From Pyrocephalus nanus (lineage: Eukaryota; Chordata; Aves; Passeriformes; Tyrannidae): DNA of 64,000 bases. A program made the translations under genes and the position numbers. Of this stretch, positions 1 to 10,932 are shown in pieces. The stretch's first letter is position 1. Every line of letters begins with the position of its first letter. Under the pieces are notes generated by a model. The model had not been told where the DNA came from and searched no databases. It saw only the letters and a list, made by a program, of their open reading frames with translations. The DNA lies in assembly GCA_038380795.1 (NCBI GenBank), contig CM076259.1:63321938-63385937 (forward strand), read 5' to 3'.

Positions 1-3000
1 AAGCACGTCGCCTGATTGTTACCGACAGATTAAAAAAACCCTCTGCCAGCTTTACACATTTGCAGCCTCTTGTCTTTGTGAGTCAGGAGGCAGTTCCCAT
101 CGTGAAACACACACGCTCTGTAGTACAGGATGATTTTTGGCAAAGTCCAGGCCAGGCGGGGCGGGGATAGCATTCCAGTTTTATAACACAATTCCATAAT
201 AGGAGACAGCATTCTTTTCATATTAATGTTCATACAATAGGAATTTTAAACTCCAGCTTTCAGTTTATATGGAGGAAATAAAGTCTCTTTTAAACGCCAC
301 AACAATTTTATTCTATAATTCAATGAACAGGGATGCTGGTGGCCCAACCATACAGAGTGCAGGGGGTATTTTGCAGGATGCTTTCACTCCAAGAAACAGC
401 AAACTGGAAAGCACTGATGTAGTTATGTGTTAGCTGATGTCATCAGGACCTCCTCTTTGGATGGGTTACTGGTGTTCAATCTACATGCTCTGACCCCAGG
501 GGAAATTCATATCACCACTCTGCACACTCCTTATGAGCACTGTGAAGTAGATATCACTGCTTCTCTAGAGTTATTAAACCAAAAGATGTATAGGCATTTA
601 CAGGCCCTTTGGTAGCAAGGGTTTTGCAGAGTGTAATGTGAGGCTGCTTCACGACCATCCTTGCCATATGTGCCACTAAGGACACTTTCTACCTCACCTA
701 TTCCAGTGGCCCAGTGAGGAATCTGAGACTTTCAAGATGTTACTCATGCCCTGACTTACAGCTTGCAGTGCTTTTTTGAGAAGGTAGAAGTTTTAAAGGT
801 AAATTTCTCCTATTGGGGTTTTGATCAGTCTTTGAGGGCTTTCAAGAGCCCTTGCTGCTCTTTACTTAAGGTTTGACCCCTCACTGTAGCTCAGTAGATA
901 CCTTGCTGCTGGCCAGTTTCGGCCAGCAGGTTGACACTAGCATTTGCCAGGCTGCCTGGTTTCAAGCAGTCCAGAGGGGTGGATTATATGAGTTATGTTT
1001 TCTCACTAGTGGCATCTATAATTGAGATTTCAGAGAGGGCTTAGCTGAACCAGGCTGTCCAGAGCAGATACAGGGAGAGCCAGTCCTAGTACTGGAAGTT
1101 CAAGTTGTTCTGACCTAATCTATTAAATTCAACTCTGTTTCAGATGAGCTAAGACATATGCTCTGAAAAGGACAAAAGCATCAGTACTATTTACAGGCCA
1201 GCTGGAACACCCAAAAGTGAAGAAGAGGGCTTGGCCTCCTGAGGGGTTGTTCTGCACCTTGCCTGAGCAGCATGGGGCTGTGGCTATCAGTGAGGTTTCA
1301 CGTGCGTTGGAGATTAAATGATCCTTGCAAGAATGGTGGCATCTGGAAACAGGTGAGGGAAAACCTAATTAACCAAACACAGGACAATTTGGTGAATGCC
1401 AAGAGTACTCTGGCATGTATTTTCACACCTGATTCCAATCTAAAGGAGAGTGTTCAGTAATGACCATTTTATAATGTTGGTTTGATATTTGGATATTGCC
1501 AAATGATAGAGAAAATGGAAGTTCTCAGGATATATGTTCATGCAGAAGAGTGCATCAGTATGGTCTGGCAGGTGCAGTTTTTGGTTTTGAGGCTACTTGC
1601 TTTGGGTAGCTGCAGTTTTGAAGGGAGGTAATGGAGAGGTTTGATCTGCATGCATGTTCTCAACTCAGCCTTAGTCAGCTCAGGGAATTTATTCCTAAAG
1701 AATAGATTGCAGAGCAAGGGCTGTGTGAGAATGTTTCTTCCTGACAGCTTGGCTGTGTTCTTCAGAGCAAGCCTGGCTGTGGTGGCAGTGAGCCTTACCA
1801 AAAGCACTGCATTCTCTGAACTGGGGCTTGTAGCCCTGTTCCAGGCTGAGATGGGGATGACCATCTGGGGAAAGAGGTGGATCAGGGACTAACGTGAGTA
1901 CAACTTAGTCTTTAACAAAGAGACTTCCTGCCTTGGTGTAAGTATTGAAACATCTTGGTGTGTTTCCCTGCCTTCAAACAAGAGCTCTGTGTGCCTGACG
2001 TCACTTCCCCTGGTTGCCAAGCAGATAACAGGATGAACCTGCCCAGACTGTGAACCAGACATTCCACTGTGTCACAGGTAGTTGTGCTCTATGATGGGGC
2101 AGGAGATTTTACTACCAACATTGTTTTTGTAGTTTATGCTTCATGTACACTTTTCCCCCCTCCTCCCCAGCAGTTTGAAAGGAAGCAGGGTAGGAACTTG
2201 TGCGATGTGCTTGGAGGCACACACAAGCAATGTGACTCATCAATAGACCAGGCTTTGGGAGCTGGTGCCTGTTACAGCGTGAAGCCAGCCTGCTTCTTCA
2301 CAGAGCCCTGAAAGGCAGCTGGCTATGTCAAAAGGGCAGAGAATAAAGAGTGTAGTGTAAAATGGAGACACAATTAGGCAAAGATAAAAAAAAAGAAAAA
2401 AACCCCTATAACATTTTTCATCTCTTTACTGAAAGTTCCCTCGAGTGGCGTTTGCTGAAACAAATAGTTCTGCAGCTTGGTGGTGTAAATAATGACACAG
2501 ATTTTGCAATAGTGCTAGTTTATTTTTAAACATCTGAATGAGTAGTCATATAACATCTACCTTGCTATGCACCAAGTTCATTACAGGATATGTCTTTATC
2601 ACTTGGTAGTACTGAGGAAACAGCATTCAAGTAATATCTCTACTAATATGTTCCCTCTAAACCTTCAAGTGTTTCAACCTCATCTTACATCTTGTACTAA
2701 ACACTAACCAGTGAGGAGGGAGAAGATAATTTATTGTAATTCATTAATTGTGAGCCTTGATATAGTTTTTTCTGTTTCAAGGCATTTTGGAGGGAACCTG
2801 ATTTAGTGCTGTCTGCATTTTGAATCTGGGAAAATGTAGGCACTTTCTTTGAAAAGGCCAGTACATTTTGGATGCCTCCATTTGATTTCAGGCATATAGC
2901 TTCAGAAAAGATGCAAAACTTGGACACTGACACCACTGCTTCTGCTTATCTAGCAAGCAATACTGCAGTAAGTCCAGTAATTTGATTGTTTTGGATTGCG

Positions 3001-5514
3001 TGGCTGTGCCTGTAGCTGTGGGTTGCTTTTACATCACTGGAACTTGGAAAAGATGGAGAAACAGTGTATGTCAAATACTTGAAAACAAATACTGTCCTCT
3101 ATCGTGACATTGCTTTAAGCATTAACATTATTCTGAAATGACCACAAAAGTCAGAAAGATGTAAATTTTGACATTTCTGATTTCAGGGAGTCATGATTGC
3201 ATTATCTGATTTCTTTATATTTCTACAAAGAAAGCAAATTCATAAAAGCGAGTGTCCTTATTATGTTCCTAGTTACTACCTGTGCTGCCCACAGCTGTGT
3301 TCACACGTCATGGGATGGCAAGGTCAAGTTTTAAACACATCTTATAGTGTTGCCTGAGCTTATCACTGTTTGGTTATCACTCAAGGCTGTAATCTGTTTG
3401 TCATTTATCATATAACAACACCAAGGAAAACAGTCTCCCTAAGCATAAATAAGAATAACATTAATACTAATAATTCACCACACTGCAAAACTAATTGCAT
3501 GTTTTTCCACACTTCCAAGTATTCATTAAATAAAAAAAAAAAGATAACCTACTTGAAACATTCACTTGAAAGGACAAGTGTCAGGCTACTCTATTTCTGG
3601 ACATCCTAGACAGTTTGCCAGCTCAATGCCTTAGTGTGGTTAGTGGTCCCGTGTCTAGGGTACTGAGGCTCACTAGACAAAACCCTTCAAAGTATCCAGA
3701 AATATTTTGTTGTAAGCTGTGCTGAGGCTTGGCACCACCACATAACAAAGAGAGTAAGTCAGCTGCTAAGAGAAAATCTTACTCATGAATAGTGACCTGA
3801 TATCGCAAATGACAAGATTTGAAACAGATTAGTCAACCAGTTCCAGTCATCATCTTCGTTTCTCCTTCAGACAATTTGCAAAGTGTTTCTGTAGTTATCT
3901 AAAATTATATTTTGTTCATGAGCAATGTTTGGTTGAGGCTTGTACCCTCAAGATTTTTTTTTCTCCTTTTCTTCCCCAGGGTGTAGTTAATTTTCAGTCA
4001 GCATTCACTATGGAGGACATACCCTTTGAATAAACCTATCTATCTTTTGTGTACTTCATAGCTTTTACTTCAGGTTTATCTTCCTTGAAGGATACCTTTC
4101 TTTCAATATCTGCTTGTCACTGGAACTGGAGAAAATTTATGTTGACAAGAGCTGTAAAATACTACTGGTAAGCAACTTAAACCTAGATGCTTTCCCTGGA
4201 GAGAGTGAAATGTGTACCCTTGTAATTTATCTTCTCTTACAGTTTTCTGAAATTCCCTCTTGTTCCCTTGAGATAGCTTAATGTTACCCATGAAGGAGTA
4301 TGTCCCAGAGCATCTGCTTGGGGTGGGGTGGGACAATGATATGCATCTGAATGCTAAATTCAGTGACTTGGAGCCCAAGGAGTCACTGTAACCCTCACAG
4401 TCGGAGTATTTATTCTAGATTAATCTATGTCAGACCTATGTTGATTAGCTGCCTTCATAATGGAGTACAAGAGGAGATGTTCCTGAGACTGTGAATTTTC
4501 TGAAGATGTTCAGAATGATCTGCCAAAAGAAACTGAGATCTCTTGTACGAGAACAAAGTCCTCAAAACATTTGAAAGGACAGGAGCAGCAAAGTTTTCCT
4601 TGGGCAGGTATTTTTCTTTTAATTATCATGTAATTTGTTTAGGCAATTTATAAGGATGTGTTGGAAGGCAAGTCAGAAGTGAAATTATTTTCCTAGTTTA
4701 GAAACAGCTTGTTTAACATTTATTCATGCAGGGCTGGGCCTCCAGATGGTAAAAACTGGCATGGTTCCATTTAATTTCAGTGGATCTATGCCAATTTCCA
4801 GCAGCTGAGAATCTTGTCCAGTAAGTCACTTTTAGTCCCATGACTTCAGTTCAAGAGCTAGTAAGATCCAAAGAGTCAGCCCCTGTGGTGATGACCAAGA
4901 ATCCTTAACTTCACCAAAATGAAGCATTCTTTTTGAATGATCATCGCAGAGCTGAGTGATCACATGTTTAATCTACTCAGGACAGACAAAATGCCCTTTC
5001 TCCCCATCTACCTTTCATTATTGGTGATGTTTTATCTAAAGGTGTGCTTCACTTTAGTGTTAGAAGTCAATATGATTAGTTTTATTATAATAGCAGACCT
5101 TTGTATAGAGAGCCTGAGAGTACAGAAGTTGTGAAATATTCTCCCACTGGCAGGTAAATTGGAAGTTAACAATGGAGTTATGCCATTTAGTCCATACATG
5201 GATCTGGTCCACATGATACATTTGCTTTAGGAACTCATCCAACAATGAAGCAATACTTACTTGATCATATCAGCTATCATTGTACTTAGACACTGGTTGC
5301 GTTGTAGAGATCTATTATCAAGACAATGACATTCAGACCACAAATGTCACTCTTCTATGATAAAATTGGGAGCCAGCATAACACTTTGGCATCTGAAATG
5401 AAACTCTGGAAGAGCAGAAGAGACAAAAGACTCAACTGCTTTAGAGTAATCAATAAAATCACATTTAGATTTTTGAAATAATGTGTTTCCTCATTGAAAC
5501 TTACTGCTGCTGAA
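1..5514. other. Unique non-coding DNA, no gene seen
   Basis: AT-rich sequence with no recognisable exon, RNA gene or young repeat. Open frames are at most about 110 codons, overlap on both strands and match no domain I know. Visible local structure is limited to a GC-rich hairpin at 906-929, an A-rich run near 2388-2402 and short pyrimidine tracts near 2153-2168. Intergenic or intronic; the sequence alone does not say which. Confidence 0.6.
906..929. repeat. Perfect 9-bp GC-rich inverted repeat
   Basis: CTGCTGGCC at 906-914 is the exact reverse complement of GGCCAGCAG at 921-929, with a 6-nt spacer AGTTTC. The stem is 7/9 G+C, which is notable in AT-rich surroundings. No U-run or promoter feature goes with it, so no function is assigned. 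Confidence 0.7.
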
Positions 5515-5666
5515 TGTGGTGGGTAACCCTGGCTGGCAGCGAAATATCCACCCAGCTGCTCCTTCAGTGCCTCCAAGTAGGGTGGGGGGAAGAAAATAGG
5601 AAGAAGAGGAGCCAGAAAACTCATGGGTCTAAATAAAGGCACTGAATCAGGTATTGGAAAACAAAG
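5515..5666 (-). mobile_element. Antisense 3' end of an ERVL-type LTR
   Basis: Read on the minus strand, this segment ends in ...ACCCACCACA at 5515 and carries, in the same order, the landmarks of the 3' part of the LTR at 6871-7427: a TTTATTTAGACCCATGAG-like block, a GTTTTC pyrimidine stretch, a CACTGAAGGAGCAGCTGGGTGG block and the terminal CAGCCAGGGTTACCCACCACA-like end. It is therefore a diverged relative of that LTR, truncated at its 5' side and inverted relative to it. It cannot be the 5' LTR of the adjacent pol remnant, because that would lie in direct orientation. The left boundary is sharp (terminal CA); the right boundary is approximate. Confidence 0.65.
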
Positions 5667-6004
5667 ATGACAAACATTCAAACACTTAAGGAAAGAACCT
5701 TTCCTCTCTCCTTCCTAGTCTCTTTCCCTTGCTGTTGCCACGGATTACACTCAGTCCCTTTGGCAAAGCAACAGGCAGCAACAGGACATTAGGATCAGGG
5801 TGTAGGGTTTTGTTTCTGCTACTCAAGCTATGTACTCACCATGGTAGAGGCAACGACTCCACTCCACAGCAGCTTTCCACCTCTAATGATTTCCTACCAC
5901 ATGGCAAGATCCATTAGTAAACAGAGTATATAAGCAGTATATGCTTTCATTTCTGGTAACTTGATATATGATGGTGCTTCTTGGGCACGAGTCACCTCTT
6001 CAGG
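5667..6004. other. Unassigned spacer inside the retroviral island
   Basis: Lies between the antisense LTR end and the recognisable integrase homology. It contains a pyrimidine-rich stretch (5700-5735) and a TATATAAG sequence near 5928, and may be more retroviral material, but I could not align it with pol or with an LTR. The first catalytic aspartate region of integrase, expected just upstream of 6005, is not recognisable here. Confidence 0.4.
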
Positions 6005-6594
6005 CACAAGGAAGCAGTGACTGGCTGGCTGGAAACATATCCTGTAAACCAGGCCACTGCCAGAAACACCATCTTAAGCCTCAAGAGGCACATTCACTGT
6101 CAACATGGATCCTTGGAAAGAGCTGAATCAGATAATGGGACTCATTTTTGGAATAATCTTATAAACTCTTGGGCAGAGAAGCATGGCATTCAGTGGATCT
6201 ATTACAGCCCTTATCATCAACAAGCCCCTGGAAGGATTGAGAGGTATAAAGGACTGTTGAAGACTATGTTAAGAGCATTAGGTAACGGGACATGGGAGCA
6301 TTGGGAGACAAAGTCAACTGAAGCCCCTTGGCTGGTCAACACCAGGGGATCTGTCAACTGCCCTGGTCCTGCCCAAACAAAACCCCTACACATTGCAGGA
6401 GGAGATAAAGTCCCTGTACTACACATGGGGAAGTGACTGGGGAGGTCAGTGTGGGTTTCTCCTCCCATGACAAAAGGCAAATACATCTGCAGGATTGTCT
6501 TTGCTCAGGGACCAGGTTGTACCTGGTAGTAATGCAGGAAGATGGGGAGACCTGGTGTATGCCTCAAGGAGACTTAACCTTGGGGGAAAGATAA
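6005..6594 (+). pseudogene. ERVL-type pol remnant: integrase core and C-terminus, broken
   Basis: Fragment of endogenous retrovirus pol of the ERVL (class III) type. Integrase inserts viral cDNA into host DNA using a D,D-35-E triad. One frame is open from 5981 to 6433 (151 codons); homology begins near 6005 with a GWLETYP motif. The second catalytic Asp (SDNGTHF motif, codon 6131-6133) and the Glu (GRIER motif, codon 6239-6241) are both present and separated by exactly 35 residues. The first Asp and the zinc-binding N-terminus are missing. The frame hits TGA at 6434-6436. Homology continues in the same frame (an FAQGPGCTW motif near 6500-6530), meets two adjacent stops, then resumes in another frame (a PQGDLTLG motif) and ends at TAA 6592-6594. 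Gag, protease, RT and env are absent; ERVL elements usually lack env. This is a dead relic. Assignment to ERVL rests on recalled family motifs. Confidence 0.85.
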
Positions 6595-6870
6595 TCTATG
6601 TTCTAAGTTGTATGTTGGAGGAAGTAAAGTCACAGAACAATGAAGAGTGAATTCTGCGAGGAGCAAGGAGTGTGCGACAATGATCTGAGTTGGGCTGGTG
6701 TCAGTGCCCATAGATGGATTGTGTTGCTTCTCCTGTCCTGAGTACCCATCCCAGTGGAATGATCTGGAGGGATGGAAGAAGGCCATAAAATGAGATCTGT
6801 GAAAGCATGGGATTTAGTTGGATATGGGATTTGAGAATGACATAAATGGTAGGGAATAAGGGGCGGAAAT
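6595..6870 (+). mobile_element. ERV 3' untranslated region with polypurine tract
   Basis: This sequence sits between the pol stop and the LTR start. It ends in a purine-rich stretch AGGGAATAAGGGGCGGAAA (6851-6869), placed directly before the TG of the LTR as expected for the plus-strand primer (polypurine tract) of a retrovirus. No env-like reading frame is visible, which fits an ERVL-type element. Confidence 0.6.
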
Positions 6871-7097
6871 TGTATTGGGTCTGGCTGAGATGGTGTTCAT
6901 TTCCCCACAGTAGCCCTCACAGTGCTGTGCTTTGCATTGGCAGCTAGAAGGGTGTTGATAACACACCAGTGTTTTGGCTACTGCTGAGCACAGCATCAGT
7001 GCTGTAACATTCCTTCCTCAATCGAGGGAAAGATCCTGGGAGGAGACCGAAGTAGGCCATCTGACCCAAACTGACCAGCAGGATATTCCATGTCATG

Positions 7098-7105
7098 TGA
7101 CGTCA
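7098..7105. promoter_or_regulatory. CRE palindrome TGACGTCA in LTR U3
   Basis: A perfect cAMP-response element, 8 bp before the LTR TATA box. CREB/ATF family factors bind this sequence. The CpG inside it has not decayed, unlike most CpGs in the window. Activity is inferred, not shown. Confidence 0.65.
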
Positions 7106-7112
7106 GCTCAGA

Positions 7113-7118
7113 TATAAA
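7113..7118 (+). promoter_or_regulatory. LTR TATA box
   Basis: TATAAA within GATATAAAAGCTGAGG, at the expected place in U3 and about 130 bp upstream of the first AATAAA. Transcription would start near 7140 if the LTR promoter still worked. Confidence 0.7.
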
Positions 7119-7245
7119 AGCTGAGGCAAGGAGCAGGAAGGGAGGCATTCATTGTCTCCAATGGCTGCCTGCTGAGGGACCATTATGCATGCTGAAGCCC
7201 TGCTTCTTGGGAGTGCCCAACCATCGCTGCTCATGGGAAGTAGAG

Positions 7246-7251
7246 AATAAA
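7246..7251 (+). terminator. LTR poly(A) signal 1 (AATAAA)
   Basis: Canonical AATAAA in the LTR R region, inside AGAGAATAAACTGG. A second copy follows about 60 bp later; which of the two would be used cannot be told from sequence. Confidence 0.55.
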
Positions 7252-7307
7252 CTGGGTTATCTTTACTTTGCTTTTGTGCATGCAAGCTTTTGCCTTGCTT
7301 TTGCTTT

Positions 7308-7313
7308 AATAAA
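7308..7313 (+). terminator. LTR poly(A) signal 2 (AATAAA)
   Basis: AATAAACTGTCTTATCTC is typical of the R/U5 border of this avian LTR family, with a GT/T-rich stretch just downstream (7331-7340), as cleavage and polyadenylation need. Confidence 0.65.
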
Positions 7314-7465
7314 CTGTCTTATCTCAAAAAGTTGTTTTCCATCTTACTCTTTCCCGTCTGGCTGTAAAGGGGAGTGATAGAGAGGTTGGGCGGGCACTTG
7401 GATTCCAGCCAAGGTCATCCCACCACATTATTCTTTTCTTCTGTTCCTCCGTCCTTATTACTCTT

Positions 7466-7694
7466 TTCCTGTTCTCTGGTGTGGGTCCTTCATGGGTCAC
7501 AGTCTGCTGGGGTACTTGCTGTGGAGAGGGTCTTCCCACAGCTGCAGTCTCATTGGGTGAGTGATGTGCAGTTAGCTAGAGCTAGCTGTGGCTAGCACAG
7601 GGCAGCCCCTGGCCTCCTTCCATAGAGGTTATCCCTGAAGCATTGCCTTCTTCCTCCCCCTGGTACCAAAATCTTACCAAAGACATCCAGTACA
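7466..7694 (-). mobile_element. Second, unrelated avian ERV LTR fragment, antisense
   Basis: Read on the minus strand, the segment starts TGTACTGGATGTCTTTGG at 7694, followed by TAAGATTTTGGTACC and a purine-rich block, then a GGGCTGCCC region. This matches the 5' end of an LTR family frequent in bird genomes that differs from the neighbouring 6871-7427 LTR. The 3' portion is lost or diverged before about 7466. It abuts the end of the first LTR, so either it inserted beside it or a rearrangement joined them. Sequence at 7428-7465 is pyrimidine-rich and unassigned. Confidence 0.6.
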
Positions 7695-10600
7695 ACTGAT
7701 AAGCTTTCTCTTTAGCTGAGCAGAAAACCTAAGACAGGTTATTGTGTGATAGGAATAATACTACATACTTTATTTATGCACTTCATTAAAGGTCTGTGGT
7801 TAGATATCTTAAGAGACAGGATATGGGGCCACTTATGTCCTTGGTCTGACTCAGTATGTTATGTCATTTTACTTAATGTCACGGTACCCTGCCTTATTTC
7901 AGTCTTCCACTGAAGATTAGGGGGAGTCCAGAGGTTTTGTAGGGCAAAGTAAAGGAACACGGCTGTTTTTGGAAGTGGAGGAGCAGTAATTTGCCTGGGA
8001 CCGTGGAGGTGTCAGTGTTCAAACTGAACAGCTCCAGGGTAAGACTATATCAACACATAATTTTCATTTGTTAATGTGAAGGCTGGAATGAAAAAAAAAA
8101 ATCAAAAACGTTTGCCATCTTTATCCCCATGACCAAAAATCGCCACCGTTTCAATAACATTAGTTTGTTAAGTTATTAAGCTGTCGAATGAGTAGTTTTG
8201 ATTTCTCTCAGCTTATTTTCTACTTCTCTTCTAGCTTTAATAGCTATCTGTTTAATATGAGAGTTGTTCTGTTTCATTACCTTCCTCCTGTTTCTTTTCT
8301 TGAGCTGGAACTAATGCTATGCAAATTGTGATGCCTATCTCTGATTTTTCTATTAGGCAACTTAGGGTTCCGTATAGCCTGTGTTTTTGGCTGCAGAGCT
8401 AGAAATATATTTGAGTTTATGATGAAATCCTGGAGTTTGCAGTATCTCAAGTTTGGGGGATTTTTTTCAAACAAGTAATATTATTCAGTGCTATTCAAGT
8501 CTTTGATGGAGGCCTTTTCTGCAAAGTATGTTATACACACATTTCAGGTCTGTTATTTCCACCTGATGCAATTCCATAGCAGCTGCCATATAACATTTCT
8601 GACTTACAGCTAAGCACAGTACAAGCTCCACAGGGCAATAAAGCTGCAAAAGTACAATGTGAACAAGACGTGTTCAATGCGTTCACAGACACTGTTGAAC
8701 TACTGTCTGGGGTTGGCGAAACCAAAAGTAGGAAATGGTTGACTGACTTGTATCACACCAGAAGCACTGGGAAGGTATCTATTAACACACATTGCTGCCT
8801 GGAGAGCTAGTTACCTTAGCAATGAAAGAAATTTCCTCTCTCGGTAAAGAGGAAATAATTTTTGCATTAAGCTCTGGAATACGTGTGTATGCTTTTTTGA
8901 GTACATGATCTGTACAGGAGATGCTGTAAATTGCTGTTTTTGAAAATTATTAATGTGGTGTGGATGTCAGCTAACACTGTGGCTTTATTTGTTCCTCACT
9001 TTTGCTTTTATTTCTCAGCATAAAACTTAAAGGAATTTGCTAGGCTGTTGTCCTCAATGTCCTGATTAGTTATATCAAACATATGATTCCTTTCACCTCT
9101 GTCTTAAAAATAGTGAGCTTCTTTACCCTAGTATTTTGAAAGAGGGGATATTCCGCAGTCTTATTTTTCTCACAGTTAGAGACTTTATTCCTAAGTGACA
9201 TTTTCAATGCATGCATAGCCAGCCTCTCCCCATTTGTAAATCAGTTATTCTTTCCCTGCAAAAACCGCAAGAATGTAAGTTGTTTTCCCTTGAGAAGTTT
9301 CCTTTGCTTTTTGTAGAAAGCAGTACTACCCCTTGTCTGCTTTTGCTTTAATGCTGGGTGAGCAAAACTCTTTGCCCAATCTACAATAGTGATGGTCTTT
9401 CTGATAGTAATGGAAGTGATTGGTGTAGTTCTATAGCCACATCTGGGCTGTCTCCTCCTAAATGAAGTACCATCTGACTTCTTTTTTTTCTGTTTGTTTG
9501 TTTTTGGTAAATCCAGAAGATACAGAACGTGTGTAGAATACAGGAATTTTCAACACAACAAAAAGCATTATTCTGGTTATATTTCCAGGAAGTAATTTTT
9601 TGGCTTTTCATCAAGGCCAGTAGGAAATCCTGTAGAAGTGTTAGACCATGAACATATTTGGTAACCATGTCTGAAAGGAAACCCTCAGGGCAGACTTGGC
9701 TTGTGAATACCATATGAAACTGGAAAGAACCTCAAATAACCCTCATGATTCAGGAAATATCAGAGGATAGAGATGTTGCATAAATGAATTAGTTGAATGC
9801 CTGGAAGAAGAATGAGACAGATTCTTGAACAGCACAACTCACTTCATTAGAAGAGAAATAATTATGAAAAAACTTTAAAGAAAACACTTCAATTCTCATG
9901 CTGAGTTCAGGAAAAAAAAATATAATCAATATCAATATGTATCTTGATTTAAAAGATCTCACTCTTATATGTCAATGCCATAATCAAGTTCCAGAGAAAC
10001 TTACAAAATTCTGTAAGAAGAACTGAGATGGTCAAACTCATCATCTTCAAACAGTGATCACACTATCATAGTGGGATTCTTTTCTCAGAACACATGGAGA
10101 GGCTTTTGTTAGGGCAAATGAATGAGTAGTCTGGGAAAGCTAAATTTGTTTCATTCTGGAGCTGTCTTAGAGATCATTGCATGTTTCTTCGTAGTGAGAA
10201 TGAAAAGACTGTGTAATATATGAAATTCAAAGGTGTAAAAGCAGGTAAAATGCAAGAGGAAAGTTATCAGCAGACTATTTTCCTATTTGGATTATGTATT
10301 TTCCAGTCTCATTTCAACATTTAAGAGACAATCCAGGTGCAGCCTTTGGCTGAGAAATTCCATATACAGACTGATGTGGAATGGCTTTCTATTTTGAAGC
10401 TGTTTGTTTACTCTTTCTCTTAATGTCCACCACTGACTATTTTCAGAAGATGTTTGCCAAACTGACTCTTTGTCTGGCCAAGTGCAGCTGTTCTGATACT
10501 GTGTTCTCAAAATTACGTAAGGATGCATGTCCGCAGACTTGGTCCATGTGATGAGTTATAAAGTCTCTTAGAAGGAGCATCTTGTGTCTGTGGAAAGTCA

Positions 10601-10857
10601 GCTGAGCCATGAGTTGGGCTGCTTATGGGTCTCAGACATCAGGATTACATTTTGGGAGTGGAACTTGCAAGATGGGAATGTGAAAGCCCTTCTACAGAGT
10701 CCAAACCCAAGACTCAGACAGCTTTTAAGGAACAAGGGGGGAAAATACTAGAAAATCTGTCTAAGGAGAACTGGACAAATGGACCTGGTGTCTTCCAGGC
10801 TATGTACAGTGCTTTGTGATCCAGATTATTTCTGGCTTTCCTTGCAAGCCAACTCTA

Positions 10858-10881
10858 ATTCCTCTCAAGACTGAGAGGAAT
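10858..10881. repeat. Perfect 10-bp inverted repeat
   Basis: ATTCCTCTCA (10858-10867) pairs exactly with TGAGAGGAAT (10872-10881) around a 4-nt AGAC loop. A second perfect hairpin follows 30 bp downstream. Confidence 0.75.
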
Positions 10882-10911
10882 CAGAATTGCTGCTTTTGAA
10901 AATTATGAATA

Positions 10912-10932
10912 AAAAGTCCTAAAAGGACTTTT
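10912..10932. repeat. Perfect 9-bp inverted repeat
   Basis: AAAAGTCCT (10912-10920) pairs exactly with AGGACTTTT (10924-10932) around a 3-nt AAA loop. Confidence 0.75.

Larger units (their letters stand above)
6871..7427 (+). mobile_element. ERVL-type 3' LTR (avian)
   Basis: About 557 bp beginning TGTATTGGGTCTGGCTGAG and ending CCCACCACA, so it has the TG...CA ends of a retroviral LTR. It follows the pol remnant and polypurine tract in the correct order. The sequence matches an LTR family I recognise as common in bird genomes. Internal signals are in the order of a promoter: a palindromic CRE at 7098-7105, a TATA box at 7113-7118 and two AATAAA signals at 7246-7251 and 7308-7313, suggesting U3 up to about 7140, then R and a short U5. 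No 5' LTR partner in direct orientation is present, so this is the 3' end of a truncated provirus. The exact family name needs a library search. Confidence 0.85.

Noticed and set aside
5515..5666. 5' LTR of the pol-containing provirus
   Set aside because: It is in the opposite orientation to the pol remnant and the 3' LTR, so it cannot be the paired 5' LTR without an inversion.
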